Source of the DNA: Eonycteris spelaea
Lineage: Eukaryota; Chordata; Mammalia; Chiroptera; Pteropodidae
Assembly (NCBI GenBank): GCA_003508835.1
Contig: PUFA01000034.1
Span: forward strand, 9,140,501-9,204,500
Direction of reading: 5' to 3'
Length of the DNA stretch: 64,000 nt
The notes beneath the pieces are model-generated. The model had not been told where the DNA came from. It made no database searches and saw only the letters and a list, made by a program, of their open reading frames with translations. The position numbers and the translations under genes are program-made. This document shows, in pieces, positions 34,206 through 46,580 of this stretch. Numbering within the stretch: position 1 is the first letter of the stretch; each line of letters starts with the position of its first letter.

Positions 34206-35469
34206 CTGAAGAGAACAAGATGCTGAAGGACCGGCGGAGGACTGGACATCTTACCGCACCTGCGCCTGCCTTGGCGGAAAGGAAGATTCTCGCAGGAGGG
34301 TTTTCCCGCCTCTCTCCTGAATCTCCTTCCTCACACAGGCCTCCGCGCTTTCTCACAGGGACTGAGAGGCAAGTCAAATCGGGCCCAGCTGATCAGTCAG
34401 CGACAAAAGTGCAATTCAACCCTTCTTCTGCCTTCCGTTCGCAGCGAAGGCCGCATTTCCTGGTACCCCGTCCAAAGCCTACTGAGCATTTGCTTACACA
34501 AATGACCGTCAACAGACACCCGACACTACCTTGTTGATCCAATTGTGCTTTTAGTCTAGGAAGTCTCTGGATGTAGTTTTCAAGGATGATTTGGTCTCTC
34601 TCATGCCTCAGTCTCCACTCTCCTTCCCGGAACTTTCTGATCAAGATCAAGGTGTCTGAGACAGCAATGAAACCCTATTTACACGTACCTTGCTCCACTT
34701 AACCTTGGGAAGAAGCACAGAGCTGCCGTCACAATCCAGCGGTATCACACACAGAGATGTCTGGAAGCAGAAGGTGTCTCTCCCCAATGCTGCTGTCATT
34801 TACAGCCACTGAGACAAACCCCTGTGCTTTAGTTTTAAGAGCTGGAGTTGCAGTAGGTCAGGACCTGTTCTTCTTCTGTGTCAAAGAAACATGTTCTCCC
34901 GTGAAGACACCTGTGTGATGTGTCTCCCAAAATTGATGCTTCAGTTTTCCTTTCTCCCAGTTAGGAAAGAAGCAAAGCAAACCATGGCCCGTGAAACGTA
35001 AGGCCAGATAATTGTATATTCAGACAATGTATTTTACCTCCTTGGAGGAGCAAAGCGCTGACTTTGGCTTCCAGCTGCCTCAGTCTCTTCCTGAGATAAA
35101 ACAAGAATACTCACTTCTGAGACTGCTGTGTGTGGCGGTGCTTGGCTCATGACACTATCACTCCAATCTCCTCCTCTGTTATCACATGGTGAGTTCTCAG
35201 TGTCCCAATCTCCCTCTTCTTTTAAGGCCGCCAGTCTTTGGATTAGGGTCGACTCTAACCCAGTATGATTTCATCTTAACATCTGCGAAAGCTTTATTTG
35301 CAATTAAGGTCGCAGTCACAGGTTCTGGGTGGACATGAATTTGGGGGGAACGCTGTGCAATGCAGCGCAAGTACTCACTCCGTGCCACGTCTGCGCTCAG
35401 TGTTTTCATGCCATGACTACTTGAATCGCCTTTTCTCCCAGCAGCCCTATGAAGTAACCACTCATCCCG
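34206..35469. other. upstream intergenic unique DNA
   Basis: GC content falls away from the island. No exon or repeat family is recognised. The 227-residue plus-strand frame ending at 34537 is treated as a by-product of GC-rich DNA. Confidence 0.45.
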
Positions 35470-35915
35470 TGTGCATTTGACAGGATGGACTCAGTGTCAG
35501 GCAGTATTCTAGGCCTGAGGCACAGAGCCCCTCAATCGTGGAACTCATATTTGAGTAAGGGAGACTGCTAATTGAAAATCAAAGAAATGTGTACTTTTAG
35601 GGAATGATAAGTGCTCTGGAGAGAGAGGAACATGGTGGGTGGGGTAGGGGGAAGACATTTTTAGGGAGCATAGTTATGTCTGAGAAGAGGATATTTGTGT
35701 AGAGACTTAAAGAAAACAAGGAGCCTGCCTCGTTGAGATCAGGAGAAAGAGCATTCCAGAGAGAGGAAATCACAGTTGTGAAGACCTTGAGGCAGGCCCA
35801 AGGTCAGATGGTGTTGGAGGAGCCACCAGGAGGCCAACATGATGGAGACACTTGAGCACAGACACTGACTTGGGAGAGGTAGGCAGAGGCTCGGTCAATT
35901 AGGGCCACATAGGCC
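35470..35915 (-). repeat. L2 LINE 3' region, reversed
   Basis: 'caggcagtattctaggcctg', 'cgtggaactcatatttgagt', 'aagagcattccagagagagg' and 'gaagaccttgaggcaggccc' occur in reversed L2 order over more than 400 bp. Confidence 0.7.
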
Positions 35916-35924
35916 ATAGTAGGA

Positions 35925-36062
35925 AGTAATATCCCACTTTACAGATGAGAAAACTAAGGCTCAGAGATAGAAACTTGCCCAAAGCTACACAACTGATAAC
36001 TGTCATAAGGATGATTTAACCCAGGTCTGTCTGACTCCAGTGTTTGTTCTCTTTATTACAAA
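35925..36062 (-). repeat. MIR SINE
   Basis: 'tttacagatgagaaaactaa' and 'acttgcccaaagctacacaa' mark a reversed MIR, ending with 'aacccaggtctgtctgactc'. Confidence 0.8.
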
Positions 36063-36194
36063 AATACATTTTATTTCCAGAATTTATCTTTACTCTTAAC
36101 TTTGGTATTGAAAACTACTCCCAGTGTGTAGTAAGTGCTCAATCAATCCTGAGTCCATGAATGTTGTTCTCGACTGAGTAAAATCTCACATTTT

Positions 36195-36350
36195 CCAATG
36201 CTCATAGAGCTAGCAACTCATTTTCAAACTGTTTCATGTAAATTCTACAACAAGCCTGAGAAGTAAGTGGTCTTATCTCCATTTTATAAAGGAGAAAAAC
36301 TGTGGCCTGAGCTATGAGGTGATTTTTCCCAGTTACAAAATGTATTAGAT
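36195..36350 (-). repeat. MIR SINE, diverged
   Basis: 'atctccattttataaaggag' followed by 'actgtggcctgagctatgag' fits a reversed MIR. Confidence 0.55.
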
Positions 36351-38501
36351 ACTTCTGCCGTGTCTTATGGGAGAATTTCCTTCCCCCTCCACCCACTGAC
36401 TACCCAATGGGATGAAAAAGGAATGGAAGAGGATGTTGGCAGCCATATTTAAGCCTTCCCCTCTTCCTCCCCGCCCCCACCCCCACCCTGGCGAAGGCTA
36501 ATTGGCCCGGGACTGGACACTTGACCAAATTTGGACTCATCAAATGCTTTCTCTTTAGGAATTTGGATTTGAAGCCCCCATCTGTTAAACTAAAGAGAAG
36601 AAAAGTAAAAACTGAAGACCACAGTGTGGTGCAGACAACTCTGCCATACGTTAGCAAGGGAGAGAGAAAACAGACATACAGGGAAGTCAGGGAAAGCGAA
36701 TGAACGACCCCTGGGAGACTGCCTGGTTCCTGTCACGTGAGAGTCTTCCTGCCCTGGGTTCCCAAGCTACCTCCGAATGCATGGTCCCCAGTCCCCATTT
36801 CTGTTACTTGTGCACTGAAGAGGCTCAGCTCAGAAAGCCAGGAACTAGCAGAAAGGACATGGACACTGAGGGTCTAGAATTCACACCTGAGCAGCTTCCC
36901 ACCTTTATGTTGCGGGCCGGATCATCAAATCCCACCCACCTCTGGCTATTGGCCGCTTCTTGTTGTCATGGAAACCACCACTTCCAACCCACCCCAGTTC
37001 CTTGGGGTGTTGGAAAGGACTGCAGAGTCTAGCTTTCCGAAGAGATTCCAGAACTCAGTGAAACTATTCACAATATTTCATCCCATGATTAATCAAATTG
37101 CATATGGGATTTGCCAGAAATCTAGTCATTTTATGTGGGTAATTTATTCGGCAATCCAAGCAAACTTTGGGTACACAAACCTTTCAGGATTTACAAAGTA
37201 CTGCATGTGAATTTGGTTACTGGAAGGTTTTTTTTTTTAATGCTAATTTATATCTTTATATGTATGTTATGCAAAGTAGCTGAGGATTCATAGCCTTAAT
37301 AGATGAGAGACATAACATTTGTTGATAAATCGATCAGACTTACGGTCCGTGGACTATCCAGCCCACTGAAATTTTGAAATGTAAAGCATAGAACTCAACT
37401 TGTGTGTTCAGGTACAGACCCATTCTTCTCTCTAATGAAAAAAACATTTTTTTCTATCTGGACATTTTCAATAAATCATGAAACATACTAATGAAATTCT
37501 GTTCTTGAGGGAAGGAAAAAAATGTTTCATGCTGAGAACAATTTCGGCTTAAGACCTTGCTTCAAATAAAACAGTTGCAGGTGATATTCCGGCAAACAGG
37601 GTCATGGAAAGAGAGAAAGTAATAAGAAGAAAGACTGGGAGTCTTGGATTTCCCCTGCAGCAAACATTCAAGGAATGGTCCAGTTTGCATGGCTCACAAC
37701 CATGAATATTGGTTAAGAATTTGCTTTCAGCCAGGACTTCTTGGTTTGAATCCAGTTGAATCAAATTATATGAGACCAAATAGTTTGGTCTAATGAATTT
37801 TAATGGACTTCGACCACTTTATAAGGGACACTTCAGAGTTCAGTAAGCTGTACGTAACTAAAGAGCTTGGGGGAAGGGAGAGATCTCTTATGCCAACCAA
37901 CGTTTAAAAGTCAGTCCTTTCTCTTTGGCTTGTGCTTTGATAAAATGTCAAAACATCTATTAAGAAAAGGGAACAATTTCTTCCATGGAGTTTGCACTGG
38001 GGTTGGTCAAGCTCACATACAAGGTGCACCAGCCTAAGACAAAGAAAATGTATCAGCTCACTAGAGGCCTATTAGGATTGGTCACTTTTTTATTCCTAAA
38101 GAATGTGTCTTATTAATATCACTCACTATAGAGTCCTTCCCAATGATGTTTTCTGCACATGTTATGAATCAATTTAGAAATTCCATTAACATATACCTTC
38201 CAAGACTATGTCCATCCCATAGAGCTGAGTAGGGCTGTACCCAGCTCTATGTCAGTTATTAAAATTTTAGAACCTCATCTACCTCTGGATGAGCTTCCAA
38301 ATCTGAGTAAAGCATTTTTAGTTATGCTTCATGCATATGTTCAAATTCATAAGTAATCTACAAGCTAAAAGTTGGTTGGAGAATTTCACAGACATTCATC
38401 TCCAACATTCATTGTCTAATATGCAAAGAACTCCCAGAATAATATAGAGCAATAGGTATCGCATCTTGCCATTTATGTTTAAGAGATTAAAATACAGACA
38501 T
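36351..38501. other. intergenic unique DNA
   Basis: No exon, RNA gene or confident repeat was seen. C-rich patch at 36470-36487. Confidence 0.45.
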
Positions 38502-38712
38502 TGTTTCATAGTGTAGCGGTTAGCACGTCTGCTTTACACACAGAGGGTCCAGGGTTCACACCCCAGTGGAGCCATAGTCCATGGTTTATGGCCATGCCGC
38601 CCTGAACAAGCCTGATGTCTGATCTCAAAAGCTAAGCAGGGCTAGTCCTGGTTAGTACTTGGATGGGAGACCACCTAGGAAGACCAGGTACTGTAGGCAT
38701 TAAGAAAAAAAA
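38502..38712 (+). mobile_element. hybrid tRNA-Val / 5S rRNA SINE (MEG-TR-like)
   Basis: The left part (38502-38574) aligns over exactly 73 nt with tRNA-Val (TAC anticodon in 'ctgctttacacacag'). A 9-nt linker follows, then a 5S rRNA-derived part (38584-38701), then an A-rich tail. The 5S part keeps 'agtacttggatgggagacc' of the internal promoter. The tRNA has T:C at the first acceptor pair and C in place of the T-loop A58, so it is not a working tRNA. Short imperfect direct repeats (attaaaata) flank the unit. Hybrid tRNA/5S SINEs are known from fruit bats, and this copy matches that layout. Subfamily naming is from memory. Confidence 0.8.
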
Positions 38713-40369
38713 AGATATTAAAATATGTGTGTGTGTGCCTGTGTGTAAGAATAGCAAAAGATCTGGGGGGAAATACCCAGTTGCTAATAGTAGCTACCAC
38801 CTGGTGAGGTGCTAATAGGAACTTTCAGTTTTCACTCTAGGTATTTGAGTTTTGTTTGAATTTTTCACAGACATGTATTACTTTTGTAATTTAAAACAAA
38901 TTTTACTGGCGGTTAATGTAAAAACAATATAGAATGCCTGGGGGACAAAAAGAGACTAACTGCCTGCGCCCACCCATGTGGTTACTTAAAGATTTATTGT
39001 TCTTTTAAAATTCATCTAACTGGTCAGGCTTGGTTAGGGAGAGGCAGGTTTTTCAGATGTTTATATAAAAGAGATCACCTTGAGTAATTACACCAAGGCA
39101 GGCTATGAGCCACCAGGTGTTACACGTCTTTATCATAATATTCCTGTCAAACTCACCTGCTAGACAGAAAACAAACAAACAAACAAAAATTAACATATGG
39201 TCTAGGGGCTTTTGAGTTTCCAGTTCGGTGACCTCATAAGTCATCCTGTTGTGATGAGAAGCGCCACGGGCAGGGAGGGGTGCAGCGTGGTGGGCGCTGG
39301 GCGCGTGCTGGGACCCATCGGGCCTCAGTGTTCCTCACTGTCGATGGCAGGTTAGTAAAGGACTTTCCAGCTGAAGCATCTGTGACACTGAATACTGTCT
39401 ACGATGGGCAAAAATGACCCATCTGTAACTGGCCCGAGCGCACAGGACTGCAGAGCCAACTCTGTCTTCGGGTTTGCTGAACACTAGAAAGAGTGCGGGA
39501 GAGTTCTTTTAGGAATTGTGCAGATTACTTTCAAATAAGTGAGCTTTTAATTCATAAGAACCGGGAACTCGTCCCCTTGTTTTAGTGAAAGCGAAATCTT
39601 CTTCCTAACCCGGCTCATATTTTCAGCTTCTTTTCCTGTGCTTGGTTAACGTTCACCTTGGGGGTCAGTAGCGGGGGAGGGCGTAGCCGAATCTGGACCA
39701 GGGTCGCTGACCTGGGAATAGTAAACATCACCCACGTCTCATGGACTACCAGGAAAAAGTGGCTTTGCCACCAAATTGGACTGCCCAGACCCTTCAGAGA
39801 GAAACAGGCCGGAGTCCCCACATCACCTGCCGGTGCCATGGCAGCTAACATTGAGGGCCTTCGCTGTGCGAGAGGAAGGAGGACAATTTGGTGGTTGTTA
39901 TTTGAGTCAACGGAATTGTATCCCGTAAGTTTTTCTTTTCCCTGATTTTTTTAAAACAGGACTTCTAAGCGCTCCCTTCATCACAGGGGTTGGAGGCCTA
40001 AAAACGACATTTCCCAAACTCATTCCTAGTGGCACAGTTCTGGTGTGGATTCCCCGCTGACAGGGTGCTGGTGTGATGTTTGAAAACGAGAGCAAAGCAG
40101 AAGCCGTTTTGGTCCTGCGGCACCGGCTGCCTATTGTTGATGCTTCTGCAGGTGACAGCGTCCGGGAGGCTGGCTATGAATCTGCTCACTTCTGTAGCTC
40201 AGCACACGATCCTGTCATTCCTTTGCTTCCTGATTACTTAAGCGCCACTGGTGGGTTTCCTAACCATGACCCCCGCTTCTTTCAAAGGGCAATGAATTTC
40301 TAACCTCTGTCTCTACTTCATATAACACCTAGAGTCAGCATTCTCCAAGGAAACAAAACCAATAGCAGT
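38713..40369. other. intergenic unique DNA
   Basis: No exon or repeat family recognised. Short (ACAA)n at 39169-39188. Confidence 0.45.
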
Positions 40370-40505
40370 ATATTTATATTTATATGTAAATATGCACATA
40401 TACATATATAAATACATATACATATGCACATACATACATCTCCCAGTGATGTTAAACTATATATACAAAGATATACACATATAGGGCTGTGTGTGTGTGT
40501 GTCTG
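40370..40505 (+). repeat. AT-rich and (TG)n simple repeats
   Basis: Alternating 'tatttatatgtaaatatgca' and 'acatatacatatataaatac' text, then a (GT)n stretch at 40488-40512. Confidence 0.8.
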
Positions 40506-40660
40506 TGTGTGTATCGTGAGATTTTTTACAAGGAACTGGCTCATGTGATTCTGGAGGCTGGCACGTACTAATATCTAAGGGTGAATCAGCAAACTGGAGG
40601 CCCAGACAGTGCTGTAGTTCTAGTCCGAGTCCGATGGCCTAAGAGCTGGGAGAGCAGATG
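40506..40660 (-). repeat. L1M 3' UTR-like repeat
   Basis: 'aaggaactggctcatgtgat' followed by 'tctggaggctggcacgtact' and 'aaactggaggcccagacagt' is a very common mammalian repeat, which I place with L1M 3' ends. Class not certain. Confidence 0.5.
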
Positions 40661-40664
40661 CTGG

Positions 40665-40802
40665 AAGCTGCCACTTTACAAACATTATCTCTAACCATCA
40701 CAGCAACTGAAAAGTTTAGAAAAGTTACTATTACCCTATTTGACTGAGGAGAAAACTGAGATTTGGAAAGGTTAAATTACTCGCTCTAAAATATAACTTC
40801 AA
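40665..40802 (-). repeat. MIR SINE, diverged
   Basis: 'ctgaggagaaaactgagatt' and 'tggaaaggttaaattactcg' fit a reversed MIR. Confidence 0.6.
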
Positions 40803-43149
40803 TCCATTATTAACCAGCATTGTTGACTTACTGGTGGTATAACTATTAAACAATCATGGACGTTAGGACAAAAAAGACAACGCTTCTTCCATTAAGCTGT
40901 TGTGGGGGAGAAGTCCCATTTAATCCCCCTGTCTGGCAGTCACGTGTGAAGTTATTGGGAAGTTATCTTATGCTGGCCTGCTAAATAACTTTTAGCACAG
41001 AGTGAGGAAGACGGGATTAAACTTGTCCATTCTGGAGAGATGCATGCTTGGACGGTCTGCTCTGCTCCCCAGCTGGTTTCCAGCTCCCTCTAGGATGTGG
41101 GGCTCTCTGCTCATTTAGTGAGTCTGCTCCTGGTCTGAAAACTGTATCTCCCAAGTACACATTAACACATTCGCCCAGTGTTGCTTATAGGCTGTTCTAA
41201 CGCCGATTAAAAAAAAAAAAATTGATGAAATTCTGAATCCTTATCGGTCAGAGCAAATAAAGAAAAAAAAATAGAATTTGATTCAGTGCTGAATCGTTCA
41301 GCACCAGCTAAATGAAAGCTCTGTTTTTAATTCTTTAAGAGTAAAAAGTTGAGAAGTCCTTCATGAATAGTGTGTGAGAGGATATAGGTAGATCTGGTCA
41401 TAGCCAAACTATAATCTAAGATGGGGCAGTGGAGGAAGAAGAGAGGTAGAAATTAATTACAACTGAGGGATCGAAGAAAGCAGTATAAAGGAGGGAGGAT
41501 CTGAGAAGGCCTGTCCGTGATAGGGAAGCCCTTGACAAAACTGAAATCAGGGAAGGATATAACAGACAAAGGACAGAAGGCATGGCGCAAAGAAAAGCAG
41601 AAACAGAGAATGATGTAAGTTGAAGTCAAGTGATGTCAAAGACGGAGGGAAGAGGTGATAGCAGAATGGCCCAGTCAGGACTCGTAAAGGCTGCGTGTGG
41701 ATGAAATTGAAAGGACAAATTATTTTATTCCAGACAAGTCCAAGGATTTTTCTGATTAGTAAATTTAATTGTGAAGTCAGACTCATAGAATTGTGCTAAG
41801 TATTAATTTACAAATATATATATATATATGTATGTATGTATAGTTATTCACCACTAACACAGTCACTAAATTGCATGTCTTGGTTTAAAAAAAAACTTGA
41901 AAGTAAAACCAGTATTGTTTTCTTAAGGTTATGAACTAGGGTAGGTTTCCATGTACTAACTACTCATGAGCCAGTGCCACTGGATATTGGTCAAATAAAT
42001 TATTGGGGTATTTTTTATTTTGATACAAATAATTGTGTTTGATTCATATGACACCATTAAAGCGGATTAGGATCCACTTTTTAAAATAGATGATTTGGAT
42101 CTGAATATGTCCATTTCAAAAAGCAAAGGAAAAAAGTTCTTGTACCAACTTTAATTAGGTTAACACTGGTTATATAAGTAAGTCATCTACTTATGGTATA
42201 TTATTTGGTAAAACTCATATTGCTTCAGGAGAGGAGAACACCTCTAAAAATGATCATAAGGAAGAAAAACATGTCTGATGACAGGAGCTGAGCTTATACG
42301 GCAGCTGGGCAACTGATAGGTCTTATCAATGGCAAAGAGATCAGCTTCTTCAGACTGAGGAGGAAGCATGATCATGTCACTAAAAATAACACATCAGTGT
42401 TTGGCTTTTAGATAACAAATGGGCTGACAGAACCAATCACACGAAGCTAAGAACACTTTGCAAAAGAGCTGTGACAAAGTGCACTGGGCCACAGTCATAA
42501 TAATTCACCACTATATCCTGGATCTTGGCTGTCGGATCAAACGTTCTCCCTTTTTAAGAATGTATGCAAAATCATCAACATAGCAGTGGAAGGAAAAAGT
42601 CACGGAGATGTGAGATCCGATAATCAGGTAAAACAGATGATATTATATAGATATCACCATTATATAGATATCACTATATAATGTAACAGGAACCATTTGT
42701 TTTAATACAGTAAGACCACATTTACCTGATTGCTCCTATAATTCAGTATAAAGACAACTAGATTTTGAGTCAAGCTATCTTAAAGCTGTATTACCAGGGC
42801 AAGAATCCACTTCATTATCCTGAGGCATAGCCTTCTCAGCTATGAAATGGGGTTAATGAAACCTTTGGATGCTGAGGAAATAAAATAAAAATAAGATAAC
42901 AAAGCAGAGAGGCTGGCATAAGCTATGGTCATCCTTTTTGTATTTTATCTAAATTGAACTGAAAGCAAAATGAGAACTTCAACCCAGCCAGCTGACTAGA
43001 CTCTGGAGACGGATTCTCAGTAGCAAGGATGCTAGCTGCCAACCCAACGTCTCTTCTCTCTACTAATTCCCTTACTAATTGGGCCCCCTATTTTATTCAT
43101 TGTGGCAATGTGCTCATCTGAAAGATTACCTCTCTTGGCCTTTCTTTCA
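40803..43149. other. intergenic DNA with weak L2 and MIR relics
   Basis: Purine-rich text at 41400-41690 resembles reversed L2, and 42740-42925 resembles a plus-strand MIR ('ctcagctatgaaatggggtt'). Both are too weak to date. A (TATA/TATG)n run lies at 41811-41842. No coding signal. Confidence 0.4.
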
Positions 43150-43520
43150 GATAAATGTCATCATTGTCACTTATGTGCCAATGGGATCCTATTTATATGA
43201 AATATCCAGAATAGGAAAATGTGTAGACAAAGGGCAGACCAGTGCTTACCTAGGACCGAGGGAGGACAGGGGGCGTGGGGGACTACGTCCTAATGGCTGT
43301 GGGTTTTTTTTTTTAATCTTTTAATCATTTGTTTGTTTGTTTGTTTGTTTAGGTATGAGGGTATGGTGTTTCTTTGGGGGATGATGAAAATGTCCCAAAA
43401 TTAGATTATGGTGATGGTTGCAGGAATCTGTGACTACATTATAAACCATGAAGAGTAGGCACAATTTAAACGGGTGAACTTTATGGTAGAGAAATTATGT
43501 TGCAATAGAGATTAAAAAAA
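43150..43520 (+). repeat. L1M 3' UTR
   Basis: 'gatcctatttatatgaaata', 'ccagtgcttacctaggaccg', 'gatgatgaaaatgtcccaaa', 'gattatggtgatggttgcag' and 'gggtgaactttatggtagag' follow the sense L1M end. A (GTTT)5 run has arisen at 43330-43351. Confidence 0.8.
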
Positions 43521-43924
43521 AAAAACTTAAAAAAAGAGAGAGAGTCCCAAAGAAACCAGCCCAGCATCCTGATTTCATGTAGCTGCTGAACAAGTATCAG
43601 CAGCAGTGTACTTGCCCACAGATTATTTGTGGGGGAAAAAGAGTCCCAGCTTTAAAAAAACACTGCTAAGTCAGGTTTTCTGCATCTTGCCGTCAAAACC
43701 ATTCTTAACTGACACACTTTAATTTTTTATTTAGTTAGTTTTTATTTAGCACCCACTTTTGGAGAGGTATTATGCTCAATAGTAGAGGAATGAAAGCACC
43801 AGCATTCATTGCATTCCCACGAAACGCCAGGAGATGTATAGACCTTGTGTCTTCAATGCCTTATAGCAGCCCAGGAAAGAATGGCCTCTCCCTTCAAGGC
43901 ACATCCAGTCTAGGAATTGTTTCT

Positions 43925-44035
43925 CTGCAGTGGTCTATGGACCACCCACATCACCACCGTCAAATGGTACTGTTTAAAAATGCAAGTTCCTAGCTTCACC
44001 CTGGACTTGCTAATTCAGATGTACTGGGGGTAAAT
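43925..44035 (+). mobile_element. hAT-Charlie MITE relic
   Basis: 'tgcagtggtctatggaccac', 'aaaatgcaagttcctagctt' and 'ttgctaattcagatgtactg' follow a MER5/MER20-type element. Confidence 0.5.
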
Positions 44036-44230
44036 TATTGCCTAATGCTCTTCGAAGATGGCCCATAAACATACCTGTGCCTTATGAAGCTTTCAACATA
44101 ACTCTGAAATCACTGAAATATACAAATGTGAGCAGAACTTATGACAGCAGAGCAAAAACATCACCAGGGTTTTATGGTAAGAAAGACAGGAAGTTAAAAA
44201 AAAAAAAATGTGAGTCCCAGTCCCTGCCCT

Positions 44231-45433
44231 CAAAAAGGTGTGGTGGGCAGAATTCCAAGAGCGCAGAGGCCCTGGGATTCCTAGCCCCTGATGTACACTT
44301 GCCGATCAAGATGCTTAATAATGGGATACGTTCTGAGCAATGTGTTCGGCAATTTTGTGTTGTGCCAACATCATGGAGTATGCTTACACAAACCTGGTTG
44401 GTAGAGCCTCCTACACACCTAGGCTGTATGACATAGCTTTTCATTTCTAGGTTACAACCTATACAGCACGACTATACAAAACAACTCGAGATTACATCAA
44501 GCACAAGGGCAAATGACACAATCAAGTGGTGCAGTAAACACAAATGCACAGGGCTGTAGTTGTCATAACACGGCATACTGTTTTATAGCAAACTTTTTCT
44601 TAAGTAGAAAGAGCACACTGTAAAATGACAATGAAAAGTAAATACATAAACCAGTGACATAGTCATTTATTATCATGTATTATGTGCCGTACATAGTTAT
44701 ACGTGCTCTACCTTTATATGACTGACAGTACAGTAAGTTTGTTTACGCCAGCATCATCACAGATGTGAGTAGTGCTTTGCGATATGATGTTTTGACAGCT
44801 ATGACATCGTGAGGGTAGGACTTTTTCAGCTTCCTTATAATTGTATGGGACCACCATCGCATATGTGGTCTGTCATTGACCAAAATGTCATTATGCGATG
44901 CAGGACTATATTCAGTCAAATGCTAAGCTAGGTACAGATGTACTGAAAGTCAAAAGTCCGTTGATTGTAAAATAGGGAGATTATCCTGGTGAGTCTGACC
45001 TAAGCACAGGAACTCTTTAAATCATGTTCTAAAAGTGTAGAGAGACAGAGGAAGTTGGGATTTGAAGCCCAAGAGGGATTTGATGTGTCAGAAGGTTTCA
45101 AAGCTGACTTCAAGATGAATGGGGCAAGGAATGTGGGTGGCCTCTGGGAGCTGAAGGCAGCCCTTGGCTAATGACCAACCCGGAAATGGGCCGTCCAAAA
45201 TGTACAAGGAACTAAATTCTGCTCCAACCACGTGAGCTTGAAAGAGGACCCTGAGGTCCAGAAAGGAATGCAGCCCAGTCAAAGACTCGATTTCAACCTT
45301 GTAAAACCTGAAGCAGAGAACTCAGCTCAGCCATGCCCAGACTCCTGACCCACGGACATGGTGAGATAAAAAATTAGTGCTGTTTTAAATTAAGTTTGTG
45401 GCAATTTTTATGCAGTAATAGAAAAGTAACACA
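44231..45433 (+). mobile_element. LTR-like repeat (probably MLT1 group) split by a Tigger
   Basis: The 5' piece 'tggtgggcagaattccaaga' (44238-44257) and the 3' piece 'caaggaactaaattctgctc', 'cagactcctgacccacggac', 'tggtgagataaaaaattagt' (about 45100-45433) belong to one common mammalian repeat. The Tigger element lies between them. Class assignment is tentative. It has no coding capacity. Confidence 0.5.
44300..44910 (+). mobile_element. Tigger-type (Tc1/mariner) DNA transposon relic
   Basis: The 5' end ('atgcttaataatgggatacg' plus 'ttctgagcaatgtgttcggc') and the 3' end ('tgggaccaccatcgcatatg', 'gaccaaaatgtcattatgcg', then 'atgcaggactata') are imperfect inverted ends of a pogo/Tigger MITE family. 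The inside has 'cttacacaaacctggttggt' and 'ctacacacctaggctgtatg'. No transposase ORF remains. Confidence 0.7.
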
Positions 45434-46159
45434 GATTTTGGGTAAGATATTGTGGGAAGTCAGAAAAGTCAACAGCTAATGGAACCTAGAGGTTGAGGAA
45501 GTAGAAAGAGGCAGAAATGTCCTTTCCTATGGTAAAGTACTTGTATTTTCTTTGATTACAGACCATTTAAGAGTGATGTCAGTAAGGAATCCTTTTGACT
45601 ACAAGTAGCGGAATGCTCAACCACTAGTACTGAATATTGAATACTGAGAATACCGAGTAGCGCAAGCAATTTTTCTCTCAGAGTTAATGTGGCTACTCAG
45701 TGATGTTGGCACAAATCTTTTCTTTCTGAGTCTTTGCCATTTTTAATTTATTATCTTTTTGTCCTCACGTGTCATGATTGCAGGACAGCTGCTGTACTTC
45801 CAGGCATCCCATGCTTTCTAGTCAAGAAGAAAGGGGTAGGCAAAGATCCGTCCGTTGAATCAGATCTTTTGTCTTGTAGAAGCAAAATATTTTCTGAAAG
45901 CCCCACTCAGAAAACTCACATCTCCGTGGCTAGTACTGGATCACGTGGCCACCCATAAAGCAATACTGGCCACGGGGAATGAGATCACTATAACTGGTTT
46001 AGATCAATCACAATCCATCCCCTTGCTTTGGGTAGAGATCCTTGTCATCACCTAAACAAATCAACGTTTTCTTCACAGGAGGGGCAGAGGCAAGAATGAA
46101 TATTGAGCGGGCAACAGATGGTGTCTCTCACAGTTGGAAAGGCATTTTATCTTTAATTC
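45434..46159. other. intergenic DNA, possibly an unassigned repeat
   Basis: The end 'gatcacgtggccacccataa', 'tactggccacggggaatgag' and 'agatcaatcacaatccatcc' looks like a common mammalian repeat whose family I cannot name. Otherwise nothing. Confidence 0.35.
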
Positions 46160-46265
46160 AACAAATATTTATTGAGCACCTATTTGGATAGGGTCCAAGG
46201 TTTACAAAAATGTATGTGTATGATGGGGTGGGGGTGAAGGACACAGGCATGCAAATAATAACTAT
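46160..46265 (-). repeat. L2 3' end, reversed
   Basis: 'ttcaacaaatatttattgag' followed by 'cacctatttggatagggtcc' is the reversed L2 terminus. Confidence 0.7.
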
Positions 46266-46517
46266 GGCGAGAACTGCTTTAATTGCAAAATGAAAAGCCT
46301 CTTTTTTTCCTAATGTAATTTACTCCTTACCATAAATGCATTAAGTGAATCACAAAAACAGCAATAGCAAGTCCTAAGAAAGCATATATTGATTTGTGCT
46401 TTTAAAAAGGAGAAAATGTTTTAATTCGTAGCAAACTTCTAAGAACTATTGAACTAAATATTAATCAATACCTTAACTAAATCTAGGCAAGAGAGTAGCT
46501 CTTGTTTAAAAGTAAAA

Positions 46518-46520
<3 letters not shown>

Positions 46521-46577
<57 letters not shown>
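46521..46577 (+). repeat. (AT)n microsatellite
   Basis: A perfect run of about 28 AT units, self-complementary and able to form a cruciform. Confidence 0.95.

Positions 46578-46580
<3 letters not shown>

Noticed and set aside
33854..34537. 227-residue plus-strand open frame upstream of SGPP2
   Set aside because: It has no familiar domain, no start context and no splice context. It lies in the shoulder of the CpG island, where long chance frames are expected.
38502..38574. Working tRNA-Val gene
   Set aside because: The anticodon is intact, but the first acceptor pair is mismatched, the T-loop A58 is C, the anticodon stem has a mismatch, and the unit is fused to a 5S part with an A tail.
46521..46577. 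Origin or regulatory palindrome
   Set aside because: It is a simple (AT)n microsatellite. Cruciform potential alone does not support a function.
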